NCBI GenBank assembly: GCA_934153655.1
Contig: CAKPFH010000020.1
Span: forward strand, 1 to 22,493
DNA from: an uncultured Bacilli bacterium
Lineage (GTDB): Bacteria > Bacillota_I > Bacilli_A > RF39 > UBA660
Direction: 5' to 3'
DNA: 22,493 nucleotides
The position numbers were made by a program, and so were the translations under genes. This document shows, one piece after another, positions 1-6,399 of the stretch; within the stretch, counting starts at the first letter, position 1, and the number at the start of each line of letters is the position of its first letter. Below the pieces are notes generated by a model, which was not told where the DNA came from, searched no databases, and was given only the letters and a program-made list of their open reading frames with translations.

Positions 1-84
1 GGTTCTAATTGGTCTACTGCAAATACAACTACAACCGATATGTTCTCAGGTGCTAAGATAAGTGAAGTTACTAAAAAGGCATAA
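1..84 (+). CDS. C-terminal fragment of a possible BspA-like (DUF285) surface protein
   Basis: Frame 1 is open from the window edge to TAA at 82-84 and gives a 27-residue tail. It contains NWSTANTTTTDMFSGAKI, which resembles the 'NW.TSNVTDMS.MF.GA' unit of DUF285/BspA-like leucine-rich surface proteins of low-GC bacteria. The gene's start and most of its body lie outside the window, so the assignment rests on one short match. It could also be the tail of an unrelated secreted protein. The long palindrome at 98-260 follows directly and may end its transcript. Confidence 0.4.
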   Translation, partial: GSNWSTANTTTTDMFSGAKISEVTKKA

Positions 85-97
85 AAAAAATAAAATG

Positions 98-260
98 GTT
101 AATTTAAATTAAAAAATCCGAAATGGATATCCGAAATAAAAAGGGAAAAGAATTGTCTTTTAAATTGAACGTACCGTTCACGACAATTTTTTATCCCTTT
201 TTATTTCGGATATCCTAATTTAAATTTATTGTTATTTCGGATTTCAAAATTTTAATTAAC
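98..260. repeat. 163-nt nested imperfect palindrome (MITE-like or long hairpin)
   Basis: The core arms 125-146 and 194-215 are perfect 22-bp inverted complements (ggatatccgaaataaaaagg and two more bases). Inside them, 151-157 pairs with 182-188, and 166-171 (tgaacg) pairs with 175-180 (cgttca) around a 3-nt loop. Outside them, 114-124 pairs with 234-244 (aaatccgaaat/atttcggattt), and 98-110 pairs with 248-260 at 11 of 13 positions. One side carries an extra 18 nt (216-233). No protein is encoded. The element fills the gap between the upstream partial gene and the DUF3048 gene. It could be a terminator of unusual size, a structured RNA or a MITE-like element. Confidence 0.75.
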
Positions 261-300
261 AAAAGTTTAAAAAGTTCTTTTAAAAAGAATTTTTTTGTTA

Positions 301-306
301 TATAAT
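301..306 (+). promoter_or_regulatory. Possible -10 box for the DUF3048 gene
   Basis: TATAAT lies 18 nt before the chosen ATG at 325. No convincing -35 box is seen at 16-18 nt upstream; only T-rich sequence is present. The implied transcript would have a very short leader containing the AGAGGTG ribosome-binding site at 313-319. Confidence 0.4.
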
Positions 307-324
307 GATAATAGAGGTGTTTGT

Positions 325-1563
325 ATGAATGATATATTTGATTATGATGAATATGATGTTCCAAAGAAAAATAATGTTTTATTAGATACTAATAATAGTA
401 AAGATAATAAAACTGATAAAACTAATAAAACTAAATCTAGTAAAACTAAGAAAGTTAAAAAAACTAATGAAAATAAGAATTCTAATAATTTAAATCCAGA
501 AGATAAAAAGAATTTGATAAAGTCAATTGTTTTAATAATTGTTTTAGTAGGTTTAGTAGTTGCTATTGTTTTTTATACTAAATCTGTTAAGAAAAATAAT
601 AATAATACTCCTAATTCTGGTAATAATTCTAATCCTAATACGGAGATAAAAAATAATACGGAAGAGGAGAAAAAAGTTAGTATTATTGATGTTGATAGTA
701 ATACTCGTCCTTATGCAGTTATGATTAATTGCCATAATGCAGCTCTTCCGCAAGCTGGTCTTAATAATGCTTATATTGTTTATGAGTTAATGGTAGAAGG
801 TGGTATCACCAGAATGATGGCTTTATTTAAAGATAAAGATGTTGATAAGATAGGATCGGTTAGAAGTGCTAGAACCCAGTACTTGGATTATGTTTATGAA
901 AATGATGCAATTTATGCTCATGCCGGAGGAGCAGCCGATGCTGATCGAAGACTTGCAAATGAAAACATTAATCATGTTGATGTAGATGGAGCTTATGGAA
1001 TTCGGGATAAATCTTTAAATCGAGCTTGGGAACACAAACTATTTACAACAACCAATCTTATAAAAAAAGGTGCAACTGCTAAAGGTTATCAATTAACAAC
1101 CGATACAAAAAGTTTACTTAAATATACGGCTAAAGAAATTGATATGACTAAATATAATAGTAGTGTTGCTAATAATATAAGTATTAAATACTCTGATTAT
1201 AGAACATCTAACTATACCTATGATAGTAGTTCTAAAACTTATTTAAGAAGTATGAATAGTACTAAAAATACAGATTTAGTAACTGGTGAACAATATAAAG
1301 TTAAAAATATTTTAGTTTATGCTGTTAATTATTCTAGTTATTGTGATCATGGCTATTGCTTATATCAAAAAATTGATAATGTAGGTACTGGAGAAGGACT
1401 TTATATTACAGATGGTTATTCAGTTCCAATTATCTGGGAAAAACCAAGTAAAAATGCTAAAACTACTTACAAACTAAAAGAAACTGGTAAAGAACTAGAA
1501 TTAAATGATGGAAATACTTATATTCAAATATATCCAACTAGTGGAAAATTAACAATTAATTAA
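325..1563 (+). CDS. Membrane-anchored DUF3048 (YerB-like) protein
   Basis: The protein has 412 residues if translation starts at ATG 325. That start has AGAGGTG five bases upstream and is preferred to an in-frame TTG at 295, which has no ribosome-binding site. Residues 1-64 are a Lys/Asn/Thr-rich, probably cytoplasmic tail. Residues 65-84 are one hydrophobic membrane segment, and a low-complexity Asn-rich linker follows. The extracellular part begins near RPYAVMINCHNAALPQAG and continues with EGGITRMMALF, IGSVRSART and YAHAGGAADA. These are hallmarks of the DUF3048 N-terminal domain, followed by its C-terminal domain (WEKPSKNAKTTYK, LNDGNTYIQIYPT). B. subtilis YerB is a lipoprotein of this family; here a transmembrane anchor replaces the lipobox. 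The molecular function of the family is not established. sigG follows after a 55-nt gap. Confidence 0.85.
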   Translation: MNDIFDYDEYDVPKKNNVLLDTNNSKDNKTDKTNKTKSSKTKKVKKTNENKNSNNLNPEDKKNLIKSIVLIIVLVGLVVAIVFYTKSVKKNNNNTPNSGNNSNPNTEIKNNTEEEKKVSIIDVDSNTRPYAVMINCHNAALPQAGLNNAYIVYELMVEGGITRMMALFKDKDVDKIGSVRSARTQYLDYVYENDAIYAHAGGAADADRRLANENINHVDVDGAYGIRDKSLNRAWEHKLFTTTNLIKKGATAKGYQLTTDTKSLLKYTAKEIDMTKYNSSVANNISIKYSDYRTSNYTYDSSSKTYLRSMNSTKNTDLVTGEQYKVKNILVYAVNYSSYCDHGYCLYQKIDNVGTGEGLYITDGYSVPIIWEKPSKNAKTTYKLKETGKELELNDGNTYIQIYPTSGKLTIN

Positions 1564-1568
1564 AAAAA

Positions 1569-1598
1569 TGAATAAAATTGCTTCTTTTAAACAAGATA
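1569..1598 (+). promoter_or_regulatory. Candidate SigG/SigF-type promoter before sigG
   Basis: TGAATA (1569-1574), 17 nt, then CAAGATA (1592-1598). The -35 matches the forespore sigma consensus (GnATA class). The -10 matches CATnnTA except at its third base. The expected start near 1605 would leave a very short leader that begins at the AAAGGAG ribosome-binding site. In B. subtilis the sigG gene is autoregulated; extending that here is inference. Confidence 0.4.
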
Positions 1599-1618
1599 TG
1601 TTTGAAAGGAGCTTTTTA

Positions 1619-2389
1619 ATGGCTAAAAACAAAGTAGAAATAACAGGAGTTAATACAAATGAAATAATTGTTTTAACTAGTAGTCAAACCGAAGAATTAT
1701 TTAAAAAATATAAAAATGGTGATAATCATGCTAAAGAATTACTTGTAAATGGTAATTTAAAATTAGTTTTATCTATTTTAAAAAAATATGTATCCCGTTA
1801 TTCAGATTTAGATGATTTATTTCAAATAGGAGTAATAGGTTTAATTAAAGCAATTGATAATTTTGATATTACTTTAGGACTTAAGTTATCGACTTATGCA
1901 ATTCCTATGATAAGTGGAGAAATAAGAAGATATTTAAGAGATAAAAACTTAATAAGAGTTAGTAGAAGTATGAAAGATTTAGCTTATAAAGCAATTATGA
2001 AAAGAGATGAATTAACTAATACCTTAGGTTATGTACCAAGTTATGAATTAATTGCTAAAGAACTAGGAGTATCAGAACTTGATGTAATAACTAGTATAGA
2101 TGCTATGTCAGATCCAGTTAGTATTTTTGAACCAATTTATAATGATGGAGGAGATACAATTTATTTATATGAACAACTAGAAGATAAAAACAGCAATAAT
2201 GTTGAAATGCAATTAGCTTTAAAAAAAGCTATAGCTGATTTATCTTTAAGAGAACAAAATATTCTAGATAAAAGATATGTAATTGGTAAAACGCAAATGG
2301 AAATAGCAGAAGAATTAGGTATTAGTCAAGCTCAAGTATCAAGACTTGAAAAAAATGCTATTAAAACTTTAAAGAAAACTTTAAAATAA
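1619..2389 (+). CDS. sigG: RNA polymerase sporulation sigma factor SigG
   Basis: A 257-residue sigma-70 family protein, close to the roughly 260 of B. subtilis SigG. The start MAKNKVEITGVNT matches the family's MSRNKVEICGVDT, and AAAGGAG sits at 1605-1611. An in-frame ATG at 1568 would add 17 residues without homology. Visible landmarks are LVNGNLKLVLSI and DLDDLFQIGVIGLIKAIDNF (region 2.1-2.2), LSTYAIPMISGEIRRYLRD (2.3-2.4), IRVSRSMKDLAYKA (region 3), FEPIYNDGGD, and KTQMEIAEELGISQAQVSRL (helix-turn-helix, region 4.2). The family directs late forespore gene expression during sporulation and is held inactive by anti-sigma factors; none of those is encoded nearby. Its presence shows that the lineage has, or recently had, an endospore programme. 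Confidence 0.93.
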   Translation: MAKNKVEITGVNTNEIIVLTSSQTEELFKKYKNGDNHAKELLVNGNLKLVLSILKKYVSRYSDLDDLFQIGVIGLIKAIDNFDITLGLKLSTYAIPMISGEIRRYLRDKNLIRVSRSMKDLAYKAIMKRDELTNTLGYVPSYELIAKELGVSELDVITSIDAMSDPVSIFEPIYNDGGDTIYLYEQLEDKNSNNVEMQLALKKAIADLSLREQNILDKRYVIGKTQMEIAEELGISQAQVSRLEKNAIKTLKKTLK

Positions 2390-2391
2390 TA

Positions 2392-2400
2392 TGTTATAAT
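2392..2400 (+). promoter_or_regulatory. Extended -10 promoter for the lipoprotein gene
   Basis: TGTTATAAT combines a TGn extension with a perfect TATAAT three bases after the sigG stop. No clear -35 is seen, which is common for extended -10 promoters. Transcription would start about 2407, shortly before the AGGAGGTG ribosome-binding site. Confidence 0.55.
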
Positions 2401-2423
2401 CATTATAGAGAGGAGGTGAATTC

Positions 2424-2906
2424 ATGAAAAAAACTTTAACTTTTCTTTTACTTATTTTATCTTGTACTTTTCTAATAACTGGCTGTGGTAAAAAAGAAGA
2501 AGAACCTAAAAATAATGATAATACCCTTGCTGTTAATTTAGTTCAAGAATTTAAAAAAGAAATAACTGAAACCAAAAATATTAAAAAAGTTGCTAAAAAA
2601 CTAGCAAAAAGTGATTTTGATATGCCTGATTTAGAAGTTTCTAATGTAAGTAAGGCTGATTATTTAACAGGTTTTAATGAAAAAATACAAGGCTATAAAA
2701 AAGCTTACGTGATTGCTCCAACTATTAGTACTATTCCTTTTATAGCTTATATATTTGAATCAGATAAACCAAATGAACTAGCTAATACTTTAAAAGAACA
2801 AGCTAATCTAAGATGGAATATCTGCACAGAAGCAGACGAGATGCAAGTAGCTGTTGTTGATAATTACGTTTTCTTTGTAATGTCTCCAAATAACTTTGAT
2901 GATTAG
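2424..2906 (+). CDS. Small lipoprotein, DUF4358-like
   Basis: A 160-residue protein with a type II signal peptide: KK at residues 2-3, a hydrophobic core, and lipobox LITGC with Cys21 as the lipidated residue. A charged Lys/Glu/Asn linker follows. The folded part ends in AYVIAPTISTIPFIAYIFES, a helix, and an ADEMQVAVVDNYVFFVMSP strand region. That arrangement resembles DUF4358 lipoproteins of Firmicutes (the 'A.v..p.is....ei.if......d.Yv..vis' pattern). No enzymatic motif is visible and the family has no assigned function. The AGGAGGTG ribosome-binding site is strong and the gene has its own extended -10. The acyltransferase gene starts nine bases after its stop, so the two are probably cotranscribed. 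Confidence 0.7.
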   Translation: MKKTLTFLLLILSCTFLITGCGKKEEEPKNNDNTLAVNLVQEFKKEITETKNIKKVAKKLAKSDFDMPDLEVSNVSKADYLTGFNEKIQGYKKAYVIAPTISTIPFIAYIFESDKPNELANTLKEQANLRWNICTEADEMQVAVVDNYVFFVMSPNNFDD

Positions 2907-2914
2907 AGGTATTT

Positions 2915-3868
2915 ATGAAAAATAAAAAAGTAATAATGACATTTTCTTCTTTAATGATAATAATATTTCATTTATGGATTAATCTAAGTTTAAAAAATAC
3001 CAAAATAAATGAAATAGAAACATTCATAAGATATATATCCTTTATAGGAGTAGATATATTTTTCTTTCTATCAGCTTATTCTTTAGAAAGAAGTAAAATA
3101 GATAATTATTTAGAATTTATTAAAAGTAGATTTAAAAAAATTTATTTAAAATTTATTATCTTTTCAATTCTAGCTTTTTTCTTAAACAATTGGAATTTTC
3201 TAAAACTATTAAAAACTATTACCGGTCTTGATCTATTTTTAAAAGGAGGAGGATCATTTCTTTGGTTTATACCAGCTATCATGATTATTTATTTACTCAT
3301 TCCTTTATATAAAAAATATGATAATTTTAAAACTTTAATAATAACAATTACAAGTTATTTATTACTAGTAGTACTATTAAGTATTTTTAATAAAACTCAT
3401 TTACTTATTTTTATTAATAGAATACCTATTATTTTAATTGGTTATTATTTTTCTAAATTAAAAGTATTAGAAAAATTAAGACTTAATAACTACTTATATT
3501 TTAGTTCTTCTTTAATTCTTTTAATATTTGGATTACTATTAAGTTATTATATTTATAAAAGTCATTTAAATTTAAAATACTTTGGTGATTTTTTCTATCT
3601 TACTAGTATTCCTTTAGTAATAGGAGTAATATTATTACTTGATAAAATTAATACTAATAAAATATTTAATTATTTAGGATCAATTACTTTAGAAGCTTAT
3701 ATGGTTCAAATGTTATTTGGTTATTCTTTAACAAGTAAATTACTTAATATCATAAATAGTAATTTATTAATAAATATTTTATCAATTACTTTAGTTTTAC
3801 TAATATCAGCTTTCTTTAATTTTATTTTCCAAAAAGTTGATAGACTTTTACTTAAAAATCATATATAA
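2915..3868 (+). CDS. Acyltransferase-3 family membrane protein
   Basis: A 317-residue, very hydrophobic protein with about ten predicted membrane segments. The first has IIIFHLW with His19, the position of the conserved histidine of Acyl_transf_3 (OafA/WecH-type) proteins. It is followed by FIGVDIFFFLSAYSL, a family-like 'gvdiFFflSgf', then the basic SRFKKIYLKF loop and GGGSFLWFIPAIMIIYLLIPL, also typical. Members transfer acetyl or other acyl groups to extracellular sugars, peptidoglycan or teichoic-acid-like polymers; the acceptor here cannot be read from sequence. The ribosome-binding site AGAGGT overlaps the stop codon of the preceding lipoprotein gene, which implies translational coupling. 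Confidence 0.8.
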   Translation: MKNKKVIMTFSSLMIIIFHLWINLSLKNTKINEIETFIRYISFIGVDIFFFLSAYSLERSKIDNYLEFIKSRFKKIYLKFIIFSILAFFLNNWNFLKLLKTITGLDLFLKGGGSFLWFIPAIMIIYLLIPLYKKYDNFKTLIITITSYLLLVVLLSIFNKTHLLIFINRIPIILIGYYFSKLKVLEKLRLNNYLYFSSSLILLIFGLLLSYYIYKSHLNLKYFGDFFYLTSIPLVIGVILLLDKINTNKIFNYLGSITLEAYMVQMLFGYSLTSKLLNIINSNLLINILSITLVLLISAFFNFIFQKVDRLLLKNHI

Positions 3869-3886
3869 TGTTTGTAGGTGATTTTT

Positions 3887-4615
3887 GTGGAAAGAGTTCA
3901 AAAAGTGATAGCTAACTTAGGATATGCATCAAGAAGAGGAGCTGAAGAGTTAATTAAAAATGGTAAAGTTTTAATTAATGATGAAGTTGCTTCTTTAGGT
4001 GATAAAGTAAGTAGTAGTGATGTTATTAAAATAGATGGAGTGGTTCTTGATAAAACCAAGAATAATGATAAAGTTTATTATTTATTAAATAAACCACGTT
4101 TTGTTGTAACAACTTCAAAAGATGAATTAGGAAGAAAAACGGTTGTTGATTTAATTGAAGAAGATAAAAGAATATATCCAGTAGGAAGACTTGATTATGA
4201 TACAACTGGTGTATTACTTCTTACTAATGATGGAGAATTAACTAATAAATTAATTCATCCTAAAAATAAAGTAGAAAAAGTTTATCTTGCTAAAATAAAA
4301 GGTATTATTAAAGGAGTAGACATTAATAAACTTAAAAATGGAGTTCTTGTTGATAATAAAAAAACTAGTCCATGTCGGGTTAAATTAAAAAGTTTTGATA
4401 AAAAGACTAATACTTCTATGGTAGAACTTACTATTCATGAAGGACGTAATCATCAAGTTAAAAAAATGTTTGAAGCTATTAACTATGATGTTATTAAATT
4501 AACAAGAATAAGATTTGCTAATTTAGATTGTAAATCTTTAAAAAGTGGTGAGTATAGAAAATTAACTCCAAAAGAAGTTAAAAGACTTTATAATTTAGGT
4601 GAAGATGATGCTTAA
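3887..4615 (+). CDS. rluB: Pseudouridine synthase, RluB/RsuA family
   Basis: A 242-residue protein starting at GTG 3887. TAGGTGA is placed just upstream, and the N-terminus MERVQKVIANLGYASRR matches the family. An in-frame GTG at 3878 overlaps the ribosome-binding site and is less likely. Residues 1-60 form an S4 RNA-binding domain. The synthase core has LNKPRFVVTT and the catalytic motif GRLDYDTTGVLLLTNDG with catalytic Asp103. LTIHEGRNHQVKKMFE near the C-terminus is also characteristic. RluB modifies 23S rRNA helix 90; members of this family also modify other rRNA sites, so the exact target is inferred. A TATAAT at 3864-3869 may be a -10 box. The next gene overlaps its 3' end by eight bases. 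Confidence 0.87.
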   Translation: MERVQKVIANLGYASRRGAEELIKNGKVLINDEVASLGDKVSSSDVIKIDGVVLDKTKNNDKVYYLLNKPRFVVTTSKDELGRKTVVDLIEEDKRIYPVGRLDYDTTGVLLLTNDGELTNKLIHPKNKVEKVYLAKIKGIIKGVDINKLKNGVLVDNKKTSPCRVKLKSFDKKTNTSMVELTIHEGRNHQVKKMFEAINYDVIKLTRIRFANLDCKSLKSGEYRKLTPKEVKRLYNLGEDDA

Positions 4616-5465
4616 TATATATTTACTTTTTTGGTTATATTCCTTTTTAGGATGGGTTATGGAAACTACTTTAGTATCAATTCAATCTAAAAGATTTGTT
4701 AACCGAGGATTTTTAATGGGACCTTATTGCCCGATATATGGAACGGGTGGCGTATTACTTTTAAGTTTAGCTCCTTATAAAAATAGTCCTTTCCTAGTAT
4801 TTATTCTTGCTATTATAATCTGTAGTATAGTTGAATATCTAACTAGTTATATCTTAGAAATAATTTATAAAGTAAGATGGTGGGACTATTCTGATAGATT
4901 ATTTAATATAAATGGAAGAATTTGTTTATTTAATTCTATTTGCTTTGGTCTTTTAGGCATGCTTATGGTTTCTTTCTTAAATCCTATTTTCATGGGTTTA
5001 ATTAATAAAATACCAAGAAATATTTTAATAATTATTTCTTTAGTTATTCTAATAATAACTTTAATTGATATAACTATTACAATATCTTGTATGTTTAATA
5101 TAAGAAAAACTATAGTTAATTTAAAAGATAAAACTTTAACCAATATATTTAAGAAAAACCAAGATGCAACGGAAGAAATAAGTAAAAAAATAAGAAATAT
5201 GTTAAAAGAAAAAGATTTTATTTCTAAACACTTACAAGATGCTTTTTCTAATATGAAAGTAAATCGAAATAATATAGTTATGAAAACTGAAAAAATCTTA
5301 AAACTTGAAAGAATTGAAACTATTACTATTATTAGTTCTATTATAAGTATTATTATAGGTTATTTAATTGGTAGTTTAATAAATAAAAAAGGATTATTAA
5401 TTTGTCTTTTCTTTGTTTTAAATTTAATTATTTTAAGATTAATTACTAGGAGAAAAAATGGCTGA
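4608..5465 (+). CDS. Putative ABC_trans_CmpB-type membrane protein
   Basis: The start is taken at ATG 4608 (MLNIYLLFWLYSFLGWVMET), five bases after an AGGTGA that lies inside rluB; GTG 4599 and ATG 4605 are alternatives. About 285 residues. The N-terminal half has LYSFLGWVMET, FVNRGFLMGPYCPIYGTGG, VEYLTSYILE, WWDYSDR.FNINGRICL and four or five membrane segments. These are the signature of the 'putative ABC transporter permease' family (ABC_trans_CmpB). The C-terminal part is a long charged helix (residues about 180-235) followed by two membrane segments (ISSIISIIIGYLIG, LLICLFFVLNLIIL). The family annotation does not establish transport; no ATPase or binding protein is nearby. The stop overlaps the next gene start by eight bases. 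Confidence 0.75.
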   Translation: MLNIYLLFWLYSFLGWVMETTLVSIQSKRFVNRGFLMGPYCPIYGTGGVLLLSLAPYKNSPFLVFILAIIICSIVEYLTSYILEIIYKVRWWDYSDRLFNINGRICLFNSICFGLLGMLMVSFLNPIFMGLINKIPRNILIIISLVILIITLIDITITISCMFNIRKTIVNLKDKTLTNIFKKNQDATEEISKKIRNMLKEKDFISKHLQDAFSNMKVNRNNIVMKTEKILKLERIETITIISSIISIIIGYLIGSLINKKGLLICLFFVLNLIILRLITRRKNG

Positions 5466-5679
5466 TTTTTTAAAACAAATTAAAAATGATATTTATTTAA
5501 CTAGTAAAGATATAAGTGTTTTAGATAAATATGAAATAAATTATTTAAGTTGTTCTAATATGAAAGAATTATTATTTAAAATTGAAACTATTTTAAATAA
5601 TGAAGAAACTGATTTTGACCTTGAAGATTTATCAATTAAGTTAAGTGAATATAATTATTACTATAAAACCAACAAATAG
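5458..5679 (+). CDS. Small acidic protein of unknown function
   Basis: A 73-residue product with no recognised family. It begins MADFLKQIKNDIYLTSKDISVLDKY and is predicted mostly helical and hydrophilic, without signal peptide or membrane segment. The ribosome-binding site AGGAG lies in the end of the preceding gene, and the first eight bases overlap that gene's stop, so it is probably translated by coupling. Its stop codon lies within the terminator hairpin at 5665-5690, making it the last gene of the upstream run. Gene spacing and codon use match the neighbours, which supports it as real. Confidence 0.65.
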   Translation: MADFLKQIKNDIYLTSKDISVLDKYEINYLSCSNMKELLFKIETILNNEETDFDLEDLSIKLSEYNYYYKTNK

Positions 5680-5690
5680 TTGGTTTTTTT
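5665..5690 (+). terminator. Rho-independent terminator
   Basis: aaaaccaac (5665-5673) pairs perfectly with gttggtttt (5679-5687) around a 5-nt loop, with further T residues after the stem. It ends the upstream gene run before the type VII secretion locus. Confidence 0.85.
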
Positions 5691-5719
5691 AGTCAAATAA
5701 TTGTAAAAAAAAAGCATTT

Positions 5720-5750
5720 TTCTAGGAAATTTAAAAAAATATGATATAAT
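5720..5750 (+). promoter_or_regulatory. Promoter region of the WXG100 operon with TTCTAGGAAA element
   Basis: TGATATAAT (5742-5750) is an extended -10 with a perfect TATAAT. At the -35 position there is no TTGACA but TTCTAGGAAA (5720-5729), a 10-mer also found in the gaps at 14281-14290 and 15267-15276. The mRNA leader then carries a short inverted repeat, gatag-gatat-ctatc (5759-5773 region), just before AAAGGAGA and ATG 5793. An activator or a non-housekeeping sigma could read the -35 region; this is inference. Confidence 0.6.
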
Positions 5751-5792
5751 TAAATTAAAGATAGGATATCTATCAAGAAAGGAGATATAAAA

Positions 5793-6065
5793 ATGGCAGA
5801 TTTAGTTTATAATCAAGCAAGACTTGCTGAAGTTACTAATAGACTTAATACTAATTTAAGAAAACTACAAGAGGAGCTTGAAACATTTAATAGTAATTAT
5901 GAAGTTATTAAAGCTAATTGGTCTGGAAGTGAATTTGAAAGAGCAAGTGAAAAATTATTAGAAATTAGAAAATCACTTGAAACAGCAATTGCTGATAATA
6001 ATAGGCAATTAGCATATTTAGATCAAAAAAATGCAGATTTTGCAGAAGTTAATTCAGGATTATAG
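5793..6065 (+). CDS. WXG100 family protein (EsxA-like), type VII secretion
   Basis: Ninety residues, the usual WXG100 size. It is a helical hairpin with the turn KANWSGSEFE (Trp43-Ser44-Gly45) between two long amphipathic helices. Such proteins are exported by EssC-type ESX systems as dimers and often act as partner or structural substrates. The strict C-terminal YxxxD/E export motif is not evident: Tyr75 is followed by LDQK. A strong AAAGGAGA precedes the ATG. The next WXG100-size gene follows 10 nt downstream, and EssC and EsaB are encoded 3-7 kb downstream, which supports the assignment. Confidence 0.88.
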   Translation: MADLVYNQARLAEVTNRLNTNLRKLQEELETFNSNYEVIKANWSGSEFERASEKLLEIRKSLETAIADNNRQLAYLDQKNADFAEVNSGL

Positions 6066-6075
6066 GAGGTAAGTA

Positions 6076-6351
6076 ATGAAAGAAAATAGAATTGAAAGTT
6101 TTAATGAGCTTGAAACAGCTTTAAATAATTTAATGCAATTATCTAATGAAATTTCAAGTACTTTTAGTGAAACAAGTGCTATTTATGATTCTCAAAATGA
6201 GGGTTGGGCTAGTGCAAATTCAACAAGTCAATCTAATAAAATGATGGATTATGCTGAAGAAGCTCAAAAAATATCTAAAAACATAGAAGAAGTAAGTGAA
6301 GCAGTTCAAAGATTTAAAGCTGCTACTAAAAATATTGATGAACAAAAGTAA
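6076..6351 (+). CDS. Second WXG100-like small protein (WAS turn)
   Basis: Ninety-one residues, predicted as two helices with a turn around NEGWASANST (Trp44-Ala45-Ser46), so the Gly of WXG is replaced by Ser. The first helix is rich in Leu/Asn, the second in Lys/Glu. Its ribosome-binding site AGGAGGT overlaps the end of the preceding WXG100 gene. The pair may form a heterodimer, as EsxA/EsxB or PE/PPE-like pairs do. It is not a close copy of the first protein. The export role is inferred from size, Trp turn and position. Confidence 0.75.
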   Translation: MKENRIESFNELETALNNLMQLSNEISSTFSETSAIYDSQNEGWASANSTSQSNKMMDYAEEAQKISKNIEEVSEAVQRFKAATKNIDEQK

Positions 6352-6354
6352 AGT

Positions 6355-6383
6355 AAGGACACCAAGTTTTAGTGTCCTTTCTT
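6355..6383 (+). terminator. Attenuating hairpin between WXG100 pair and downstream genes
   Basis: aaggacac (6355-6362) pairs with gtgtcctt (6372-6379) around a 9-nt loop, followed by TTTCTT interrupted by a C. A partial terminator here would leave the two small secreted proteins expressed well above the downstream genes. The next ribosome-binding site lies at 6388-6393. Confidence 0.7.
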
Positions 6384-6399
6384 AAGAAGGGAGGAAAAT

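Noticed and set aside
295..324. TTG 295 start for the DUF3048 gene
   Set aside because: No ribosome-binding site, and it would lie upstream of the predicted transcript start. ATG 325 has AGAGGTG at proper spacing.
1568..1618. ATG 1568 start for sigG
   Set aside because: The extra 17 residues lack homology to SigG, and the AAAGGAG site serves ATG 1619.
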